64,000 nucleotides of DNA, taken from the NCBI GenBank assembly GCA_037975125.1, contig JAJQOW010000014.1:4445065-4509064 (forward strand), given 5' to 3'. Below the pieces are notes generated by a model. That model saw only the letters and a program-made list of their open reading frames with translations. It was not told where the DNA came from and searched no databases. Numbering within the stretch: position 1 is the first letter of the stretch; every line of letters begins with the position of its first letter. Positions 26,800 through 45,750 of the stretch are shown one piece after another. The position numbers and the translations under genes are program-made. Source of the DNA: Latrodectus hesperus (taxonomy: Eukaryota > Arthropoda > Arachnida > Araneae > Theridiidae).

Positions 26800-27099
26800 T
26801 TTTAAAAAAGGGATCTAATGTTCATGAAGTTTTGTGAAACGTGAATCTTAAGTTTTAGTAAATGAGAAATTTTAAATATTAATTTTCTCGAGTATCGCCA
26901 AGAAACAATTTGCAACCCTGGGAGAGAGACACGCGACAACGGGAAGCAATTGCTTACTTCCTGTAACTAACCCGTGTTGGAAGAAAAATCAGAGATAGTT
27001 TGAATTTTCTTGAGCGTGTCCAACTTCCCCACACACGGTACAACTTGTTCAAAATACCAGTTTTCCACGGAAAAATCCTATCGTGTGTGGTGGTTTTTA

Positions 27100-28559
27100 C
27101 AAGTTCTCAACCTTTCCTCTCCATCTCCTTGAAGCTGGTTTCTTACAAATCCTGCGCTCGTGCAGTCCACTTTATTTAAGAGAATCATAAAGTACGCAAT
27201 CTTAAGGCGGAATGAAATATAAATCTAAGGATTTTCATCCAGAGAAAAAATGGGGATTTTAATTAATTTACAAAATTATTCAGCCTATGAATAGAATATG
27301 CATTCACTCTTTGCCAAAAAAATATGAAAATTGGTTACAAGAAATGAAAATTAGTCGGTTCCAAATTTAATAATATATTTAAATTTTCATATTTAAATGC
27401 ATCGTGTATCTTAGATACTTTAATAATATTTTAGGACCTTGTTTCTTAAACAAATTTTTATAGATTAATTGTTTTTAACATGGCATAAATGTTTTTACAT
27501 TTCGACCACCTTTAAATAGATGTGTTATATATCATTACGGTAATGATGTACGTAAATGAAGAAGATATTGCTTTTGACTTATTAATATGCTTTATTATTA
27601 ATTAATTATTTTATTAATAGTTAATATACTTAATAAACTTTATTTAAATACCTATTTTAGTGGATTTTTTCTAAAAACATTTAAAATGTACATTACAATA
27701 CCTTTAAATTATGTAAGTGTTTTTATTACAAAAAAACAATTATATGTTATATGAAAATATTAAATTTCAAAGCCTAAAAATAAGTATCAGATAGGGATTA
27801 ATATAATTCCAATTCTGTAATATATTAAGAAAGCAATGTTTTGAATTTTAATTATCTTTAATATTCATTACACATTTATGAATTTATTGTAAACATTTTT
27901 ACGTATAGTTTATACAATCTTATGTTCTCTCTTAAAAATGTTTTTAATTTTTATTTCTGGAATTCACAGAAAAATATTTTTATTACAATTAAATAAAATA
28001 GGCGGTGGATAATATTTAAAAACAAAATTTCAGCATGCCACATGGGCTTAGGATTATAATAATAAGTATTATAATAATAATTTTATATATATTTATTTAA
28101 AATCAAGCTATAAACTTTTAACTAAGCATAGCACACATTTAATGATTTATTTTAAAGCATAAAAAATATTTTAAGTAATACATTTTTTACAGTATTTATT
28201 TAATTAAAAGCTATAATAATTTTGAAAATCAAATTATCAGCTCAGAATATTATTTTAACATGGATATGCTTAAGATATTAAATGTTTATACATACTCATA
28301 TACCATTTAAAATTTTATAAAGACTTAGCTTATAATTACTCCCCAAACTTATTTCAAAGATTCATAAAGAAAAGTTTTATGTTTGTGCTTAACGAATAAT
28401 AATATTTGAAACAATGCAGTTGCTTAGAAAATACATGTAAATTTTCCTTAATATTATTCACTGTCTTTCTACGTTTTATAAAGACAGACATTCATTTTTA
28501 AAAAGTCTGAATTTTCAGACTAAATTTAACGTCAAAGTGCGAAAAGAAAAAAAACCTTC
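27100..28559. other. AT-rich DNA, nothing recognised
   Basis: No supported feature. Confidence 0.55.
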
Positions 28560-28870
28560 ATTTTTAGCAAAGTTTACTTCCGAAAGTTTGAAAGCAAACT
28601 CGGATGTCGTAAAAGACACACAAGAATAAAAACAAGGAAGAAGAAACAAATTTCGTTTTATCCATTATGTCCTCGGCTTGCACGTGACACAAAACAATTG
28701 TGCTCAATTGGTGTTTCAGACTTCCCTTTTGGCTGGTGGCATGCCTTTGGTCTTCAACCCACCACAGCGTGAAATAACAAAAGTTGAGATACGGTTTTCT
28801 TTTGTATGCGACTGAAAGTTTTAGAAGTTTGAGAAAGAGAAAAAAAGAACGGTAGAAAAACATAGTAATC
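28560..28870. other. GC-richer island with 99-codon minus ORF, unidentified
   Basis: A minus-strand ORF (28564-28863) lies in a patch of more balanced composition. Its residues are hydrophobic and aromatic without a recognisable motif, and no splice signals frame it clearly. It may be an old repeat or a regulatory island. Confidence 0.25.
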
Positions 28871-29590
28871 TATTTTAAACTAAATTGTAATGCAATAAAA
28901 ACATTTTTGAATATTGCTGACTAAAAGAAGAGATAAGTGAGTAACCAATTTCCAAATAAAATGCATAAAAATTTATTTTGAAAACAGAAATAATAAATTT
29001 CTGTATTTGCAGACGTAAGCAGTACTTTTTCAATAAAACTTGTATAATATCTATTGTACACCTTCTTTAAATGATAATGCCTATTTTTTAACTCAACATA
29101 ACATGCTTTCCTAATAACAACTCAGTTAATTTCCCTTAAAGTGCAGTAAAATGTTGAAAACTATTTCGAAAATAATATAATTGCAATTCATAAATTTCAA
29201 ATGACCAGTTAATTATTTACAAATCTATAATTGAGGAATTTAGATTGATAACTATTTTCAAATTTTTAGATTATATTAAACAATTTTACAAGTGTTTACT
29301 TATTCTTTTTTAAGGTTAGCCTGTCTTTAAACTCTCGTTAAAAAAGCTGTAAAATAAAATGTTTAAAATCAAGTATGTGCTACAAATTTGAATTTAGTTA
29401 ATTTTATTTATGTCACCTCTTACATTTTTTTTAAATTTAAAATAATAACTTCAACTGGTATCAAGCTTAATATCTAAATATAACAATATCAATATTAAAA
29501 GCAAGCTAATTCGGTTTCTTTTAATTTTAAGTTTCTCATTAGAATTACAAATTATATTTAAATATTATATACAGGGAATTAAAATTTATT
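28871..29590. other. AT-rich DNA, nothing recognised
   Basis: No supported feature. Confidence 0.55.
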
Positions 29591-29646
29591 TCCTCTTCAG
29601 CTCAAGCTGAGCGAAGACTTATTGCCTTTTCGGAATAGCAGCATAT

Positions 29647-30318
29647 ATGAATATAGAAGCCATAAGTCTGGCTTCCTCTAAAATTCAAGTAATGGATATT
29701 CTACAAAATGAAGATCTAAACAACATTGATTTAAACATGGCAGGAGAAAGCAATTACGGACCAAACTTCCTTAGGACGTCAGAAAATGTTAAGAAGTGTC
29801 TTTTAATTACAAAAGAAAATGGAGTAAACACATTCAACATATTCTTAAAAGCCAACAATGGAAGGTTAATTCCTAAAAATAAACCCCAGGAATTGAAAAA
29901 CGAATTGTTAAGGAAGATAAAAAAACTTCAAAAAGATCTCTAACAAGATAGTAACAATAGACAGTCGATTACAAATGACAACGCAAGACATGGAAACAGC
30001 TACAGAAATATTAAACATCAAAGAGTTATAATGGGTACCGGTACACTACCAAATCCTATGGGAAAGTATCTCTAACAGATTTCTGCTATTTAATATTCCA
30101 AAGAAACTCCACTAAAAGAGATTGCAGAGGAGTTGATAGTCATTGACGTTCTAACCATAGATCAAACTCCAGGAGTGTGTAGGATACACAGATGGAAAGA
30201 AATCATCAAACAAATAAACGAAGAGTTAAATAGTGAAACCAACAGTTCATATGACAGATTCCCTAATATTACAGTTAAAGCCATAGAAGACAACAGCTAT
30301 GAGCAAAAAATGCCTTAA
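29647..30318 (+). pseudogene. ORF1-like remnant of the LINE
   Basis: Two frames (29647-29943 of 98 codons and 30133-30318 of 61 codons) are separated by stops. The first contains NVKKCLLITKENGVNTFNIF and a Lys-rich end. The second contains EELIVIDVLTIDQTPGVCRI, resembling the RNA-binding part of ORF1 proteins that precede the polyprotein in Jockey and I-type elements. No CCHC knuckle was found. Identification depends mainly on position upstream of the RT, so confidence is moderate. Confidence 0.5.
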
Positions 30319-30547
30319 AAGCAGTACCCTACATGGTGGAATAATTTATTTAGTAAATTTTCATTTCTAAAAAAAAATTTATAAAAAATGCCAGAAATAT
30401 CTTAAAAATCAAAAATTGGATTTTGTACAAAATATTTTCTGCAAAATTAAGATATATCATAAAATACTCTAAAACCAAATATTGGGATGATGTCAGCAAG
30501 TATAGCAGCAGTAACAACCGTACCTACCTTTCCGTATATTTAACTCA

Positions 30548-31093
30548 ATGAGTCATCGATACAGAGGTATTCAAAATTCTAACCTCTTAATTAATTTTAA
30601 TAACCAAGAACTACATTCACCAAAATCTCAAAGTGAAGCTTTCGCAATATACTTCAATAACAAAGTATACCATGAGCCAATGCCAATCGACTACAATGGA
30701 CTAGAGAATATGAATTTAAATAAAAAAATTACAATTAACGAGTTTAAATTAGCAATTAAGAAAACTAAAATATCCACACCAGGAAAAGACAAAATTTCTG
30801 CAAAAGTATTTAAATCCCTTAATGAATTAAATACACGCCAAATACTTCAAATTTTTAATGATATATTCTATCAATGTTCTATTCCTGACGGCTGGAAATC
30901 ATCCATTATAATACCAATTCCAAAATCAAAAAAACCGCAATCCACATTAAATTCATACAAATCCATATCTCTAACCTCTGTTCCTGCTAAAATATTCAAA
31001 AGGATGCTGTCCTATAGAATCACAAATTTCCTAATCTCAAATCAAAAGATAGAAGAACGTTATCTAGGGTTCATACCTTTCCGAGACAGTTAA
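30548..31093 (+). pseudogene. Reverse transcriptase fingers and palm fragment
   Basis: The longest non-repetitive frame in the window (181 codons). It covers the pre-RT linker, KISAKVFKSL, the GWKSSIIIPIPKSKKP block and SYKSISLTSVPAKIFKRM. It ends at a stop just before the domain A frame, which resumes at 31105 and continues beyond 31193-31441. Confidence 0.9.
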
Positions 31094-32521
31094 ACTGCAA
31101 TACAACTTTTTCATTATGATCTGCATCAGGCAAAAGCCCAAAAGAAATTCATTATTGCAATATCACTGGATATAAAATCTGCATATGATTCCGTGTACAT
31201 TGACGGATTAATATACAAATACCTACAGTTGGGAATAACAGGAAAAACTGCCAAACGGATTCACAACTTCCTACAAGATAGAAGGCTAAAAGTAAGATGG
31301 AGAAATACATGTGTTCAAAATCTGTTCATTAAACAAAAGGAGTTCTACAAGGTAGTGTGTTGTCTTCTATTTTATTTACCCTCTTCATGTCAGACTTCCA
31401 TGAAACTATCCCTCAATGAGTTAAACACACAATATACGTAAAATACATATTCATATTCATTTACTGTACAGATGAAAAATTGGAGAAATAATTAAGAAAA
31501 AAGTGCACGAAACTCTGTATAACATAGAAGAATAGAGTAATTACTGGAAACTACAAACAGCTTATCAAAAAGGTTCAGCAGTAAACTTGTCCGGGTCTAG
31601 AGAAAATCCTGATTGGTCAATACAGTGTAATAAGGAAAAAATTGAATGGAAAGGCAATCAAAAATTCTTAGGAATAATATTTAAAAAAAAATGGAAACTT
31701 CCGGCCGTTCTTAACATACTTAAAAAATAAAGCATCTAAAAGAATAAATATTTTAAAAGTACTTTCTAACAAAAATTATGGAGCAAGATCGCATCATCTA
31801 ATCCAGTTAGCAAAATCATATATCTGCAGTATTCTACATCACACTAGCAATATTTTTAGCTTAACAAACCATTCAGTCACAAAACCTTTAGAAACAATAC
31901 AAACGTCTACACTAAGAACTGCATTAGGGTTACATAGATTCACTCCTAATATTCTCCTGCGTAAGAATGCAAATATTGGCACAAAGGAATCTGAATTTAG
32001 GAAAATATCAAGCAGATTTTGGTTAAAACATATCTCATTGGAACAACAATCACCTCTCAAAAATATCATCCAAAACAACTGCGATTCCATTGAAAAGAGA
32101 TATCACATACCCCTAGTGAAGACAATACAGGAAGAAAATATTAACCCTTTAACCGGCTATCCCGAGTACACTCAGGCAAAAATTTCTGTGCGTTTTCCGG
32201 CTATCGAGCGCCCCTTGGTAGGGGCAACTGGCTTCACTGCAGTGCTTTAAATTCAACCCCCAAATTGATGGATTGTTGTGAAATCGTGGTTTGGGAACTT
32301 ACTGAACGGTCATGGTTGATTTAACTAATGTGAGCGGAAATCGAAAGTATTTCAAGAAAGCAACAGTTTTACTTTTCTATATTTATTCACATTTAGATTT
32401 TCATAGTTGAAGACTCTCTAATTATTGCGATTTATAAAAAATATATATAATACTAATTTTCATTACATTTTTTATCAAGTTTTTAAATAAATAACATTAT
32501 TTAGTTTCTGTGTATAATGCA

Positions 32522-32909
<388 letters not shown>

Positions 32910-32910
<1 letters not shown>

Positions 32911-33361
32911 TATAATTTAATTGGAATGGTATATCAACTAAGGTATTTTTTGACCAGTACATTTCTTCTTTGGGTTTTTGAACAATACCCATGTTAATGA
33001 TTAACGCACACAAGAAAAACCAGCAATTCTTCTTTATTTATATTTTCCCACTGAGCTGAACGAGAACTTGGGCTTAATTCATTACTTTCAATACATAACT
33101 TAGCGCATTCATTAGTATTTAAAATTATGAATTCTAAAATTTTGTTTTTAAAAAAATAGCGAAAATACTCCAGTGGATTTGAAGAATCCACTATAGATAT
33201 GTTGATTTCTGATTTATTTGTAAATGGAAATGCTGGTGGAGCTATCGCAGCAAACTGTCAACTGGGTACCAATTTCGAGCCCCAGAAAGATCATCAAATT
33301 CACTATCCATGTCCGAAGAATAATCTTCATAAAAATAAAATTCTTCTTCACTGAATGTCAT
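32910..33361 (-). pseudogene. piggyBac transposase, N-terminal remnant
   Basis: Translation from the minus-strand ATG at 33361 begins MTFSEEEFYFYEDYSSD, the usual acidic leader, and soon contains DDLSGARNW. After a stop and a shift come DSSNPLEYFRYFF and NTNECAKLCIE (32994-33191). These are the PxxYFxxFF and TNxYA motifs of the family. The next frame has [18 protein letters not shown], the GxxMGxxxxPxxxxYWS block. Here the gene runs into the long (TA)n tract, and no catalytic Asp region follows. The ORF continuing into Tyr-Ile repeats is artefactual. Confidence 0.85.
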
Positions 33362-33397
33362 AATGTTTGTCATTCAGACATAATGTTTGTAAAACGG

Positions 33398-34303
<906 letters not shown>

Positions 34304-34379
<76 letters not shown>
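34304..34379. repeat. (TA)n microsatellite
   Basis: About 76 bp of TA dinucleotide repeat. Confidence 0.97.
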
Positions 34380-34385
<6 letters not shown>

Positions 34386-34877
34386 TATGTATATATAGCA
34401 AAATCTCATTTTAAAATTATGATAATATGATATTCATTGAGTTAGCTGTCATATATATATATTTTTAAAAAAGAATTTTAAATATAAAAACTGCGTAGAA
34501 GTAAATTAAATTTATTGATAATAATTTTCAAAATAATAAAATAAAATTTATATTTATTGTAATTAAAAAATTATAGTAGAGACTTGAAAAAATTTTCAAG
34601 CAGAACATTCACAAAGAAAACTACTAGCACACGTGGGTTTCTTCACCTGACAAGGATTGATGGTCTTTCCCCACTGTAAGTGATTAGAATGTGATTATTG
34701 TGAGGTGGTCCAGGGTAAAACGGAAATACGTCTCATCAAGAGTTAGAGGCTTTTGTATTCTTGACAAATTCTAAAGGGGGAAAAACTTGCATTGCAGTGA
34801 AAGCCAAAACTATGTTGCCACCGCGAAGCAAAAATGAAGCACTTTCTTCACTGAACCCCAGACGGTTAAGGGGTTAA

Positions 34878-35990
34878 AATATCCCACTTTATTCAGTTTA
34901 AGTACCCACAAATTCACTTCCCAAACAATTTCTCCATCCATGTCGTTAGATACGATTTCCAAGATAACTCTCTCATCAGTCAAGAAATTATTTAATTTTT
35001 TAATGATTTTGATAATGGCCTGCTAGATCAACCTAACAGAATAGCCACACATGCATCTAAAAAAGAAGATATAACCTCTATTGCTGCATGGTCTGAAAAA
35101 GGATCATTTGGATACATGGTTAACAATATAAATTCGGGCTTTTCTGCTGAAGCAATGGCGATCTGTCAAGCTATAGATGAATTAATCATTTACGAAAAAA
35201 GAAATATAATATAGTAAATCTATAGTAAATAATGTAGTAAAAGATATAAAAATACTATAGTAAAAATAGTAAATCTGTCCTAATAGCACTGATGGAATGT
35301 AACCAAAAATCAGCAAGTATCAGGCCTCAAAATTCTTCAAAGAACTTCAAATTATTTGGGTTCCAGCCCACAAAGATATTATAATAAATGAAAAAGCTGA
35401 TGTAGATATAGAGTGGATTATCATAAAAGACTTTTACTCATACATCAAAAGTAACATTGAAAATCTCATGATAAAATATTCCAAAACAGTAAATATTACC
35501 TGAGGGTTGGAGACGAAAGCAGAGCAGGTGTGGAACTCGATGGGGAGACCTCTTAATTCACGCAAAGAGGATGTATTGCTTGCAAGAAGCCCAGCTTGAA
35601 TGCTGCTGACTCCTGCTCTGCTTTGTCGGTTCAATCTGGCTGATTCAGACAGATGCAGTTCCTGCTATGCAGTTGATAATGCTGAACATAAACCTTATAT
35701 TGCCCCGGATATAACCAGGACCGGAAACAATTTTTGCATTATTCAAAAGTACAAGTGCAAATAACAAATTACAAACAATTGATCAAAATCGTCACATCTA
35801 ACTCAAAAAACTAAAAACGTTTATTAAATTCCTCTTAAGCATTAACAGATTTTGAATAAAGATCTTCCTAGAATAATACAGACAAAAGCCGGAGCAGCTA
35901 AAAGTCTCAGAACAGCTCACAACCAGCCAACCATATTAAAAACAATACAATAAAAATAAGTTTTTAAATATTATTTACTAGTGCATCAGA
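34878..35990 (+). mobile_element. RNase H-bearing non-LTR retrotransposon, 3' segment
   Basis: Continuation of the LINE after the piggyBac insertion. RNase H motifs are clear: IATHASKKEDITSIAAWS (about 35040-35095) is the first Asp motif with Asp changed to His. SAEAMAICQAIDEL (about 35145-35190) holds the Glu helix. WVPAHKDI (35357-35380) followed by NEKAD (35388-35402) is the WxPxHxxxxxNExAD motif. A C-terminal block with RSPA, PALLCRFNLADS and the Cys-His motif CSSCYAVDNAEHK (35654-35691) resembles the terminal knuckle of I-type polyproteins, with the last Cys missing. The 3' end is placed near 35990 only approximately. A minus-strand ORF at 35434-35634 is a shadow. Confidence 0.87.
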
Positions 35991-37256
35991 AATAGATTAC
36001 AAAACATTGTTTCTTAAGTGAAATATTTTACAAAGCATACTGCTATAGCTATAAATTATAACAGCAGGTAAGAATGTGTCTAACAACGTCAAAATCGCAT
36101 AAATGGAATGTATTGTATACGCAAATGATTAGAACTTCAGCAAATATGGTTAACGAAGGATTGACAAACGACTTATAAATTGAAACGCATTTATATTTTT
36201 AATCAGAAATAGCTTATGAAGCTCATGTTTTCTCCTAATATAGCCTTACCCTTCTAATATATAAGGAATACTTAAAGCAAATATCGAAAATGGATAAAAA
36301 TCTAATCATTTCTTATCGACAAATGATTGGAAATCCAACCACTCTCATGCAAATATGGGATGATTGGAGACTAATGAATGTAACTGAAATTCAGCAAGAT
36401 CTCATTGCTATCCATGATTAAAACCCAAAATATAGATATATCTTGATGTCTGCTTTCCGCGTGAGAAACCTTACAAATACATCATTGACCATGAGCCTTT
36501 ATTTGCAGTAACTCCAGTCTCCACACTCATAGTGCGACATCACTTGAAGCAATTCGGACTGCCATTACTTTCGCTTTATTTCATTATGCAGGATAGGATA
36601 CGGAAGATGATTCTTGTGAATAAGTTGAAAAATTGGAATGTAGAAATATCATTGTCGTTTTTCTTATGAATGTAAATTCTGCCAGCAATAAATACGATGT
36701 CTTTTGCAAATATGGAAGCTTCAAAGAGAACGCTCGTTGTCTGGTTCAATTCAGTTTCGTCTTAGGGACAATGAACCTGCTATAATGGTATAAAAAATGA
36801 GTAAGTGCAACAATACGCCCATATTTAGCTAAAATCAACCACAATTCGATTGGTGATCAGTATATTTCTAATCTCTTAAAGTCATTAGTTATCTTCTATA
36901 TTTCAAGTCTGCTAAACTGTCTCAATCACTGAGAAAATGGAAGGGCACTTGGTGTACGTCATGTTCTGACCTTCCTGAAGAAGATATTATTTGATTAGTG
37001 GCTTTGCTCTTGTACAGACACCAGATATAATACTTAAGAATATCACACAGAGCGACAGATTTAGCACCTTATTGCAGCAACTACATTTGATGAAGTAATG
37101 CATGGACTTGAAGAACCCTAGAATTGCATGCAAATTCTTGTCCTCTAAGCTCTCTCAATTCGACATCACACCTGACTAAGTAAGCTTCATTTTAATTGAC
37201 AGAATGATAATTACTTTAATTTCAGTTTGTTATAAGTCTCTAGAGTGAAGATAGAT

Positions 37257-37262
<6 letters not shown>
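35991..37262. other. Unidentified, compositionally repeat-like segment
   Basis: From about 36050 to 37200 the sequence is less AT-rich than the surrounding DNA. Short plus-strand frames such as KNLIISYRQMIGNPTTLMQI and FRLRDNEPAIMV look like pieces of a degraded protein. I cannot assign them to a family. The segment is most likely another dead transposable element. Confidence 0.35.

Positions 37263-37345
<83 letters not shown>
37263..37345. repeat. (TA)n microsatellite, left part
   Basis: About 83 bp of TA that ends exactly where the Helitron starts. A further TA tract follows the Helitron's other end. Confidence 0.97.
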
Positions 37346-37348
<3 letters not shown>

Positions 37349-38391
37349 AATATATAAAATTCTCGTGTCACAGTTTTCGTTGCCATACTCCTCCGAAACG
37401 GCTTGACCAATTTTGATGAAATTTTTGTGCTTATCCGGTATCTATGAGAATCGGCCAACATCTATTTTTCATCCCCCTAAATGTTAGGGGTAGTACAACC
37501 CTAATTTTTTTTGGTTAGTTCTGTAAGTTCCTAATAGATGGCGGTTTAGCATCTAAGTTGCACAGGTATTCGGCAGATGGCGCGTTTTTATTTTTCTAGA
37601 TTATACCATCTTCGAGAAAATTATCGTGCGCGCGCAAGCGCGTGGTTAAATATAGAATTTACATATATTTTCATGATGTATAATGATACTATAACAATTT
37701 TTCGTGAATCATTTTCATAATTATACTTTGTATTGTGTTATTATTGTGCAGTATTCAGTTTGAATATTTTTAATATTATAAATAGTAAAATAAAATTTTA
37801 TTTATTACTGTTTTTCTCTACTAATTATCATACCACCTCGAAAATATGTAAGTATTTCTTGATAGCCTTTTTATTATTTTTTATTTTTATTTTATAATTT
37901 GATAATTATTAATTTATTCAGTAGAAAATTTTGATCTAATTTATTTATTCAAATGATAAATTCTTTTAATTTTTTTTTATTTCAGTATAATGCCGCGGAA
38001 AAAATTTTTAGTTTTAATATAATTTAAAATTAAAATAATTATAGTTCGATGTCAATGTTATCTACCTCATTTATAACAATTTATTTTTAGATGTCTTTAA
38101 TTTATATAGTATATTTTATAAGTAAGTCACTGATTACAAACTATAATTTAATATAAGATGAATAAAATGTAAATTCAGAAAGTATATGTTGATTTGTGCT
38201 TAATTTCAAAATTTCGATACTTTACCTATTATTATTAAATTTTGGTGAAACGTTTTATTTTTAATCTCCTTTGAATGAACCTATTCTAAATTTTTTAGAA
38301 AATATTAATTTGATTGAACCCAAGAATTAGTAAAAAATTGATTCAATGTATTTTAAAAACTCAGCCACTGCAACGCGTGGCTGGGTCAGCT

Positions 38392-38393
<2 letters not shown>
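37346..38393 (+). mobile_element. Non-autonomous Helitron (rolling-circle transposon)
   Basis: The left end starts with TC inside the TA tract, followed by TAATATATAAAATTCTCGTG and then a conserved stretch including GTTGCCATACTCCTCCGAAA and CGGCCAACATCTATTTTTCA. I recognise this as the 5' terminus of a Helitron family widespread in arthropods. The right end has a 7-bp hairpin, CAGCCAC/GTGGCTG (38362-38368 and 38377-38383, 8-nt loop), 10 nt before the terminus CTTG, a one-base variant of the canonical CTRR. No inverted repeats or target duplication exist, as expected. The outer bases are A at the left and T at the right, the usual AT target. The 1.05-kb interior has no Rep-helicase, so it depends on an autonomous relative. 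Confidence 0.9.
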
Positions 38394-38427
<34 letters not shown>

Positions 38428-38434
38428 TATAGAT

Positions 38435-38471
<37 letters not shown>
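38394..38471. repeat. (TA)n-(GATA)n microsatellite, right part
   Basis: TA repeat of about 30 bp, passing into TAGATA and then GATA tetranucleotide units. Confidence 0.97.
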
Positions 38472-43916
<5,445 letters not shown>

Positions 43917-43977
43917 AATAATTAGAATATTTATATTCACAATGTATTACATTGAGAATATAGATATTCTAATTATT
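43917..43977. repeat. 61-bp near-perfect palindrome (hairpin)
   Basis: The arms 43917-43945 and 43949-43977 are reverse complements at 27 of 29 positions around a 3-nt centre (ATT). The outer arm reads AATAATTAGAATAT and the inner part CAATGT-ATT-ACATTG. The fold is far stronger than the background. Confidence 0.9.
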
Positions 43978-44932
43978 TTAAGAAAGAAAAATGTCATTTT
44001 AAATTTAATATTTTAAAATCGATAAAAAAATTGTTTTAAGAAAATTTTTTATTTACAATTAAAAACACTTATACGTAAGAAAAACTAGCGAAATTTGATC
44101 CATATTTAGAAAATATTAGAAAAGTTGACACTCTTAACTTATTTTCATTATATCGATAAAAAATGTTTACGAATTACATTAAATAGTGATATTGTATGTG
44201 TGGGGGAGATAAAAAAGGCTAAACTAAATTACATAGTTAAAAAAATTAGTATAAAATTTTCACGTTCATTGCAATAATTGTTGAATAAAATTTCAGTTTA
44301 TTAAAAGACAATATTCTCCGATTGAAGCAAATTATTTTTTAAATTAAAATATCATAAATTGTTTGAAATTTCTAGTTTGTTAGAAATTAACAATTAAACC
44401 TATTTAAAATGGAAATAAGTGATTGCTATAATGATAATTTTATTTCTATCAAATACAATTATTTAATTCAATTTAACAGGTCTCACTTTTTAAGAACTAT
44501 CTCCTTTAATTACATGAGTTTTATGTCACATAAATTGTTTAGTGTTTTAGAGTTTTAAAAATATTTCTCTACACATAATTATAACTTTAATATCATTGAA
44601 GTATAATTTTCTTAATCTTATGATTGAAGCAGGGATAGGAAATTTTCTTGTAAAATTCTTCATCCTATTTGAAAAACTTTCAATGTTGTTTTCTCATTCA
44701 TGAATATTTTTTTTCAATTTTTTTATGCAACACAAATATTCTTATGTATCCTAAATAATTCAGAATTTGAGAAATGACAGAGAAAGAATATAATATTTGT
44801 GAAGCTAATATACGAATCTTTTGTGTATATTTAATGTTTTTATTTATTGTCAAATGGCGTCATAATAAGTGCTTAGTTCATAATTTAATGGCACAAGCAT
44901 TCTATTTTGTATTGTATTTTAAGTTTTATATG

Positions 44933-44997
44933 CATTCTCATCTCTTAGTATATTTTACAAGTGCCATTCTCATCTCTTAAGTATATTATACAAGTGC
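44933..44997 (+). repeat. 32-bp tandem duplication
   Basis: 44933-44964 and 44965-44997 are adjacent copies beginning CATTCTCATCTCTTA, differing by one inserted A and one substitution. Confidence 0.9.
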
Positions 44998-45667
44998 CAA
45001 ATTTATTATATATTCATGTATATGTAAATACACACGAATCCACATATGAGTGTGTGAATAGTTGCCTGTGTACATGGGTATGTTATTAACTAAGCAGTGA
45101 TGCATATTTATTTAATAATATTAATTGCAAATGCATTTTATATAATCAAAGTAAACCTTTGAATCGATATATTGACATAGCTCTTTCATAGATACCATAA
45201 ATATATTTCAATTTATTAAATGCACTTTACATTCCTATAAACGCTCAGTAGATACATAATAAAATCATTATCTTTCACTTATAAATAAAATATTATACAT
45301 TAATATCAAGTGTTATATGGGTTTGGATCGAAACAAACTAGTAAAGAAATTTTATAAATATATATATTTTTAGATTTAAAATTAAAATCATCACAGGGCT
45401 GCATTTTTCGATAACTAAATAATTGAGTTACAAAATGGCCGAATGAAAATAAGGCCCTGAATTATATTGAATGAACAACCACATGGTTTATTTTATTTTG
45501 GCTACCTTGTAAATACAAGCTTACTTGAACTCTATCACGTTTTTTATAACGAATAGTTAACCCGCCTCAAAATGTAATTATAATTTCTATTTGTAATGTT
45601 AATAAAGAATATTTTTCAATAAATGGAATGAAATAAATTATGTTTTCATTATGTAAAGCATCAATGT

Positions 45668-45750
45668 GTTTGCGTTTAATATACAAAATTAAATTCTTTA
45701 AGAATGTATTTAGTGTATTGCGTTTAACATATAAAATAAAATTCTTTAAC
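45668..45750 (+). repeat. Imperfect 47-bp tandem duplication
   Basis: 45668-45702 and 45715-45750 share TTGCGTTTAA-AT and AAATTCTTTAA with a period of about 47 bp and several substitutions. Confidence 0.75.

Larger units (their letters stand above)
25515..27096. mobile_element. PIF/Harbinger-like DNA transposon with TTA target duplication
   Basis: The ends are inverted: 25515-25541 and the reverse complement of 27070-27096 match at 24 of 27 positions, including CCACACACGATAGGATTTTT. A TTA trinucleotide flanks both sides (25512-25514 and 27097-27099), the three-base duplication typical of this superfamily. Inside are a plus-strand fragment of a Harbinger transposase and a minus-strand MADF/Myb-like ORF, the usual two-gene arrangement. 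A length of 1.58 kb is short for an autonomous copy, and most of the nuclease domain is missing. A second word close to the terminus, CCACACACGGTACAACTT, sits near 27033 as a subterminal repeat. Confidence 0.87.
29591..32144 (+). mobile_element. RNase H-bearing non-LTR retrotransposon, 5' segment
   Basis: First half of one element that resumes at 34878 after a transposon insertion. From left to right it holds an ORF1-like remnant (29647-30318), a linker, and a reverse transcriptase (30548-32140). The RT contains a fingers region with ISTPGKDKISAKVFK and GWKSSIIIPIPK, then SYKSISLTSVPAKIFKRML, domain A SLDIKSAYDSVY (31161-31199) with catalytic Asp intact, and FLQDRRLKVRW. The YADD box is reduced to a YCTD-like remnant near 31460. 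NPDWSIQCNKEKIEW and KFLGIIFKKKWKL (about 31610-31700) are the later palm and thumb blocks. Several stops and shifts occur. I could not find the apurinic endonuclease, so that section seems to be deleted between ORF1 and the linker. Confidence 0.88.

Noticed and set aside
35434..35634. Minus-strand 66-codon ORF
   Set aside because: It is a shadow of the C-terminal part of the plus-strand LINE.
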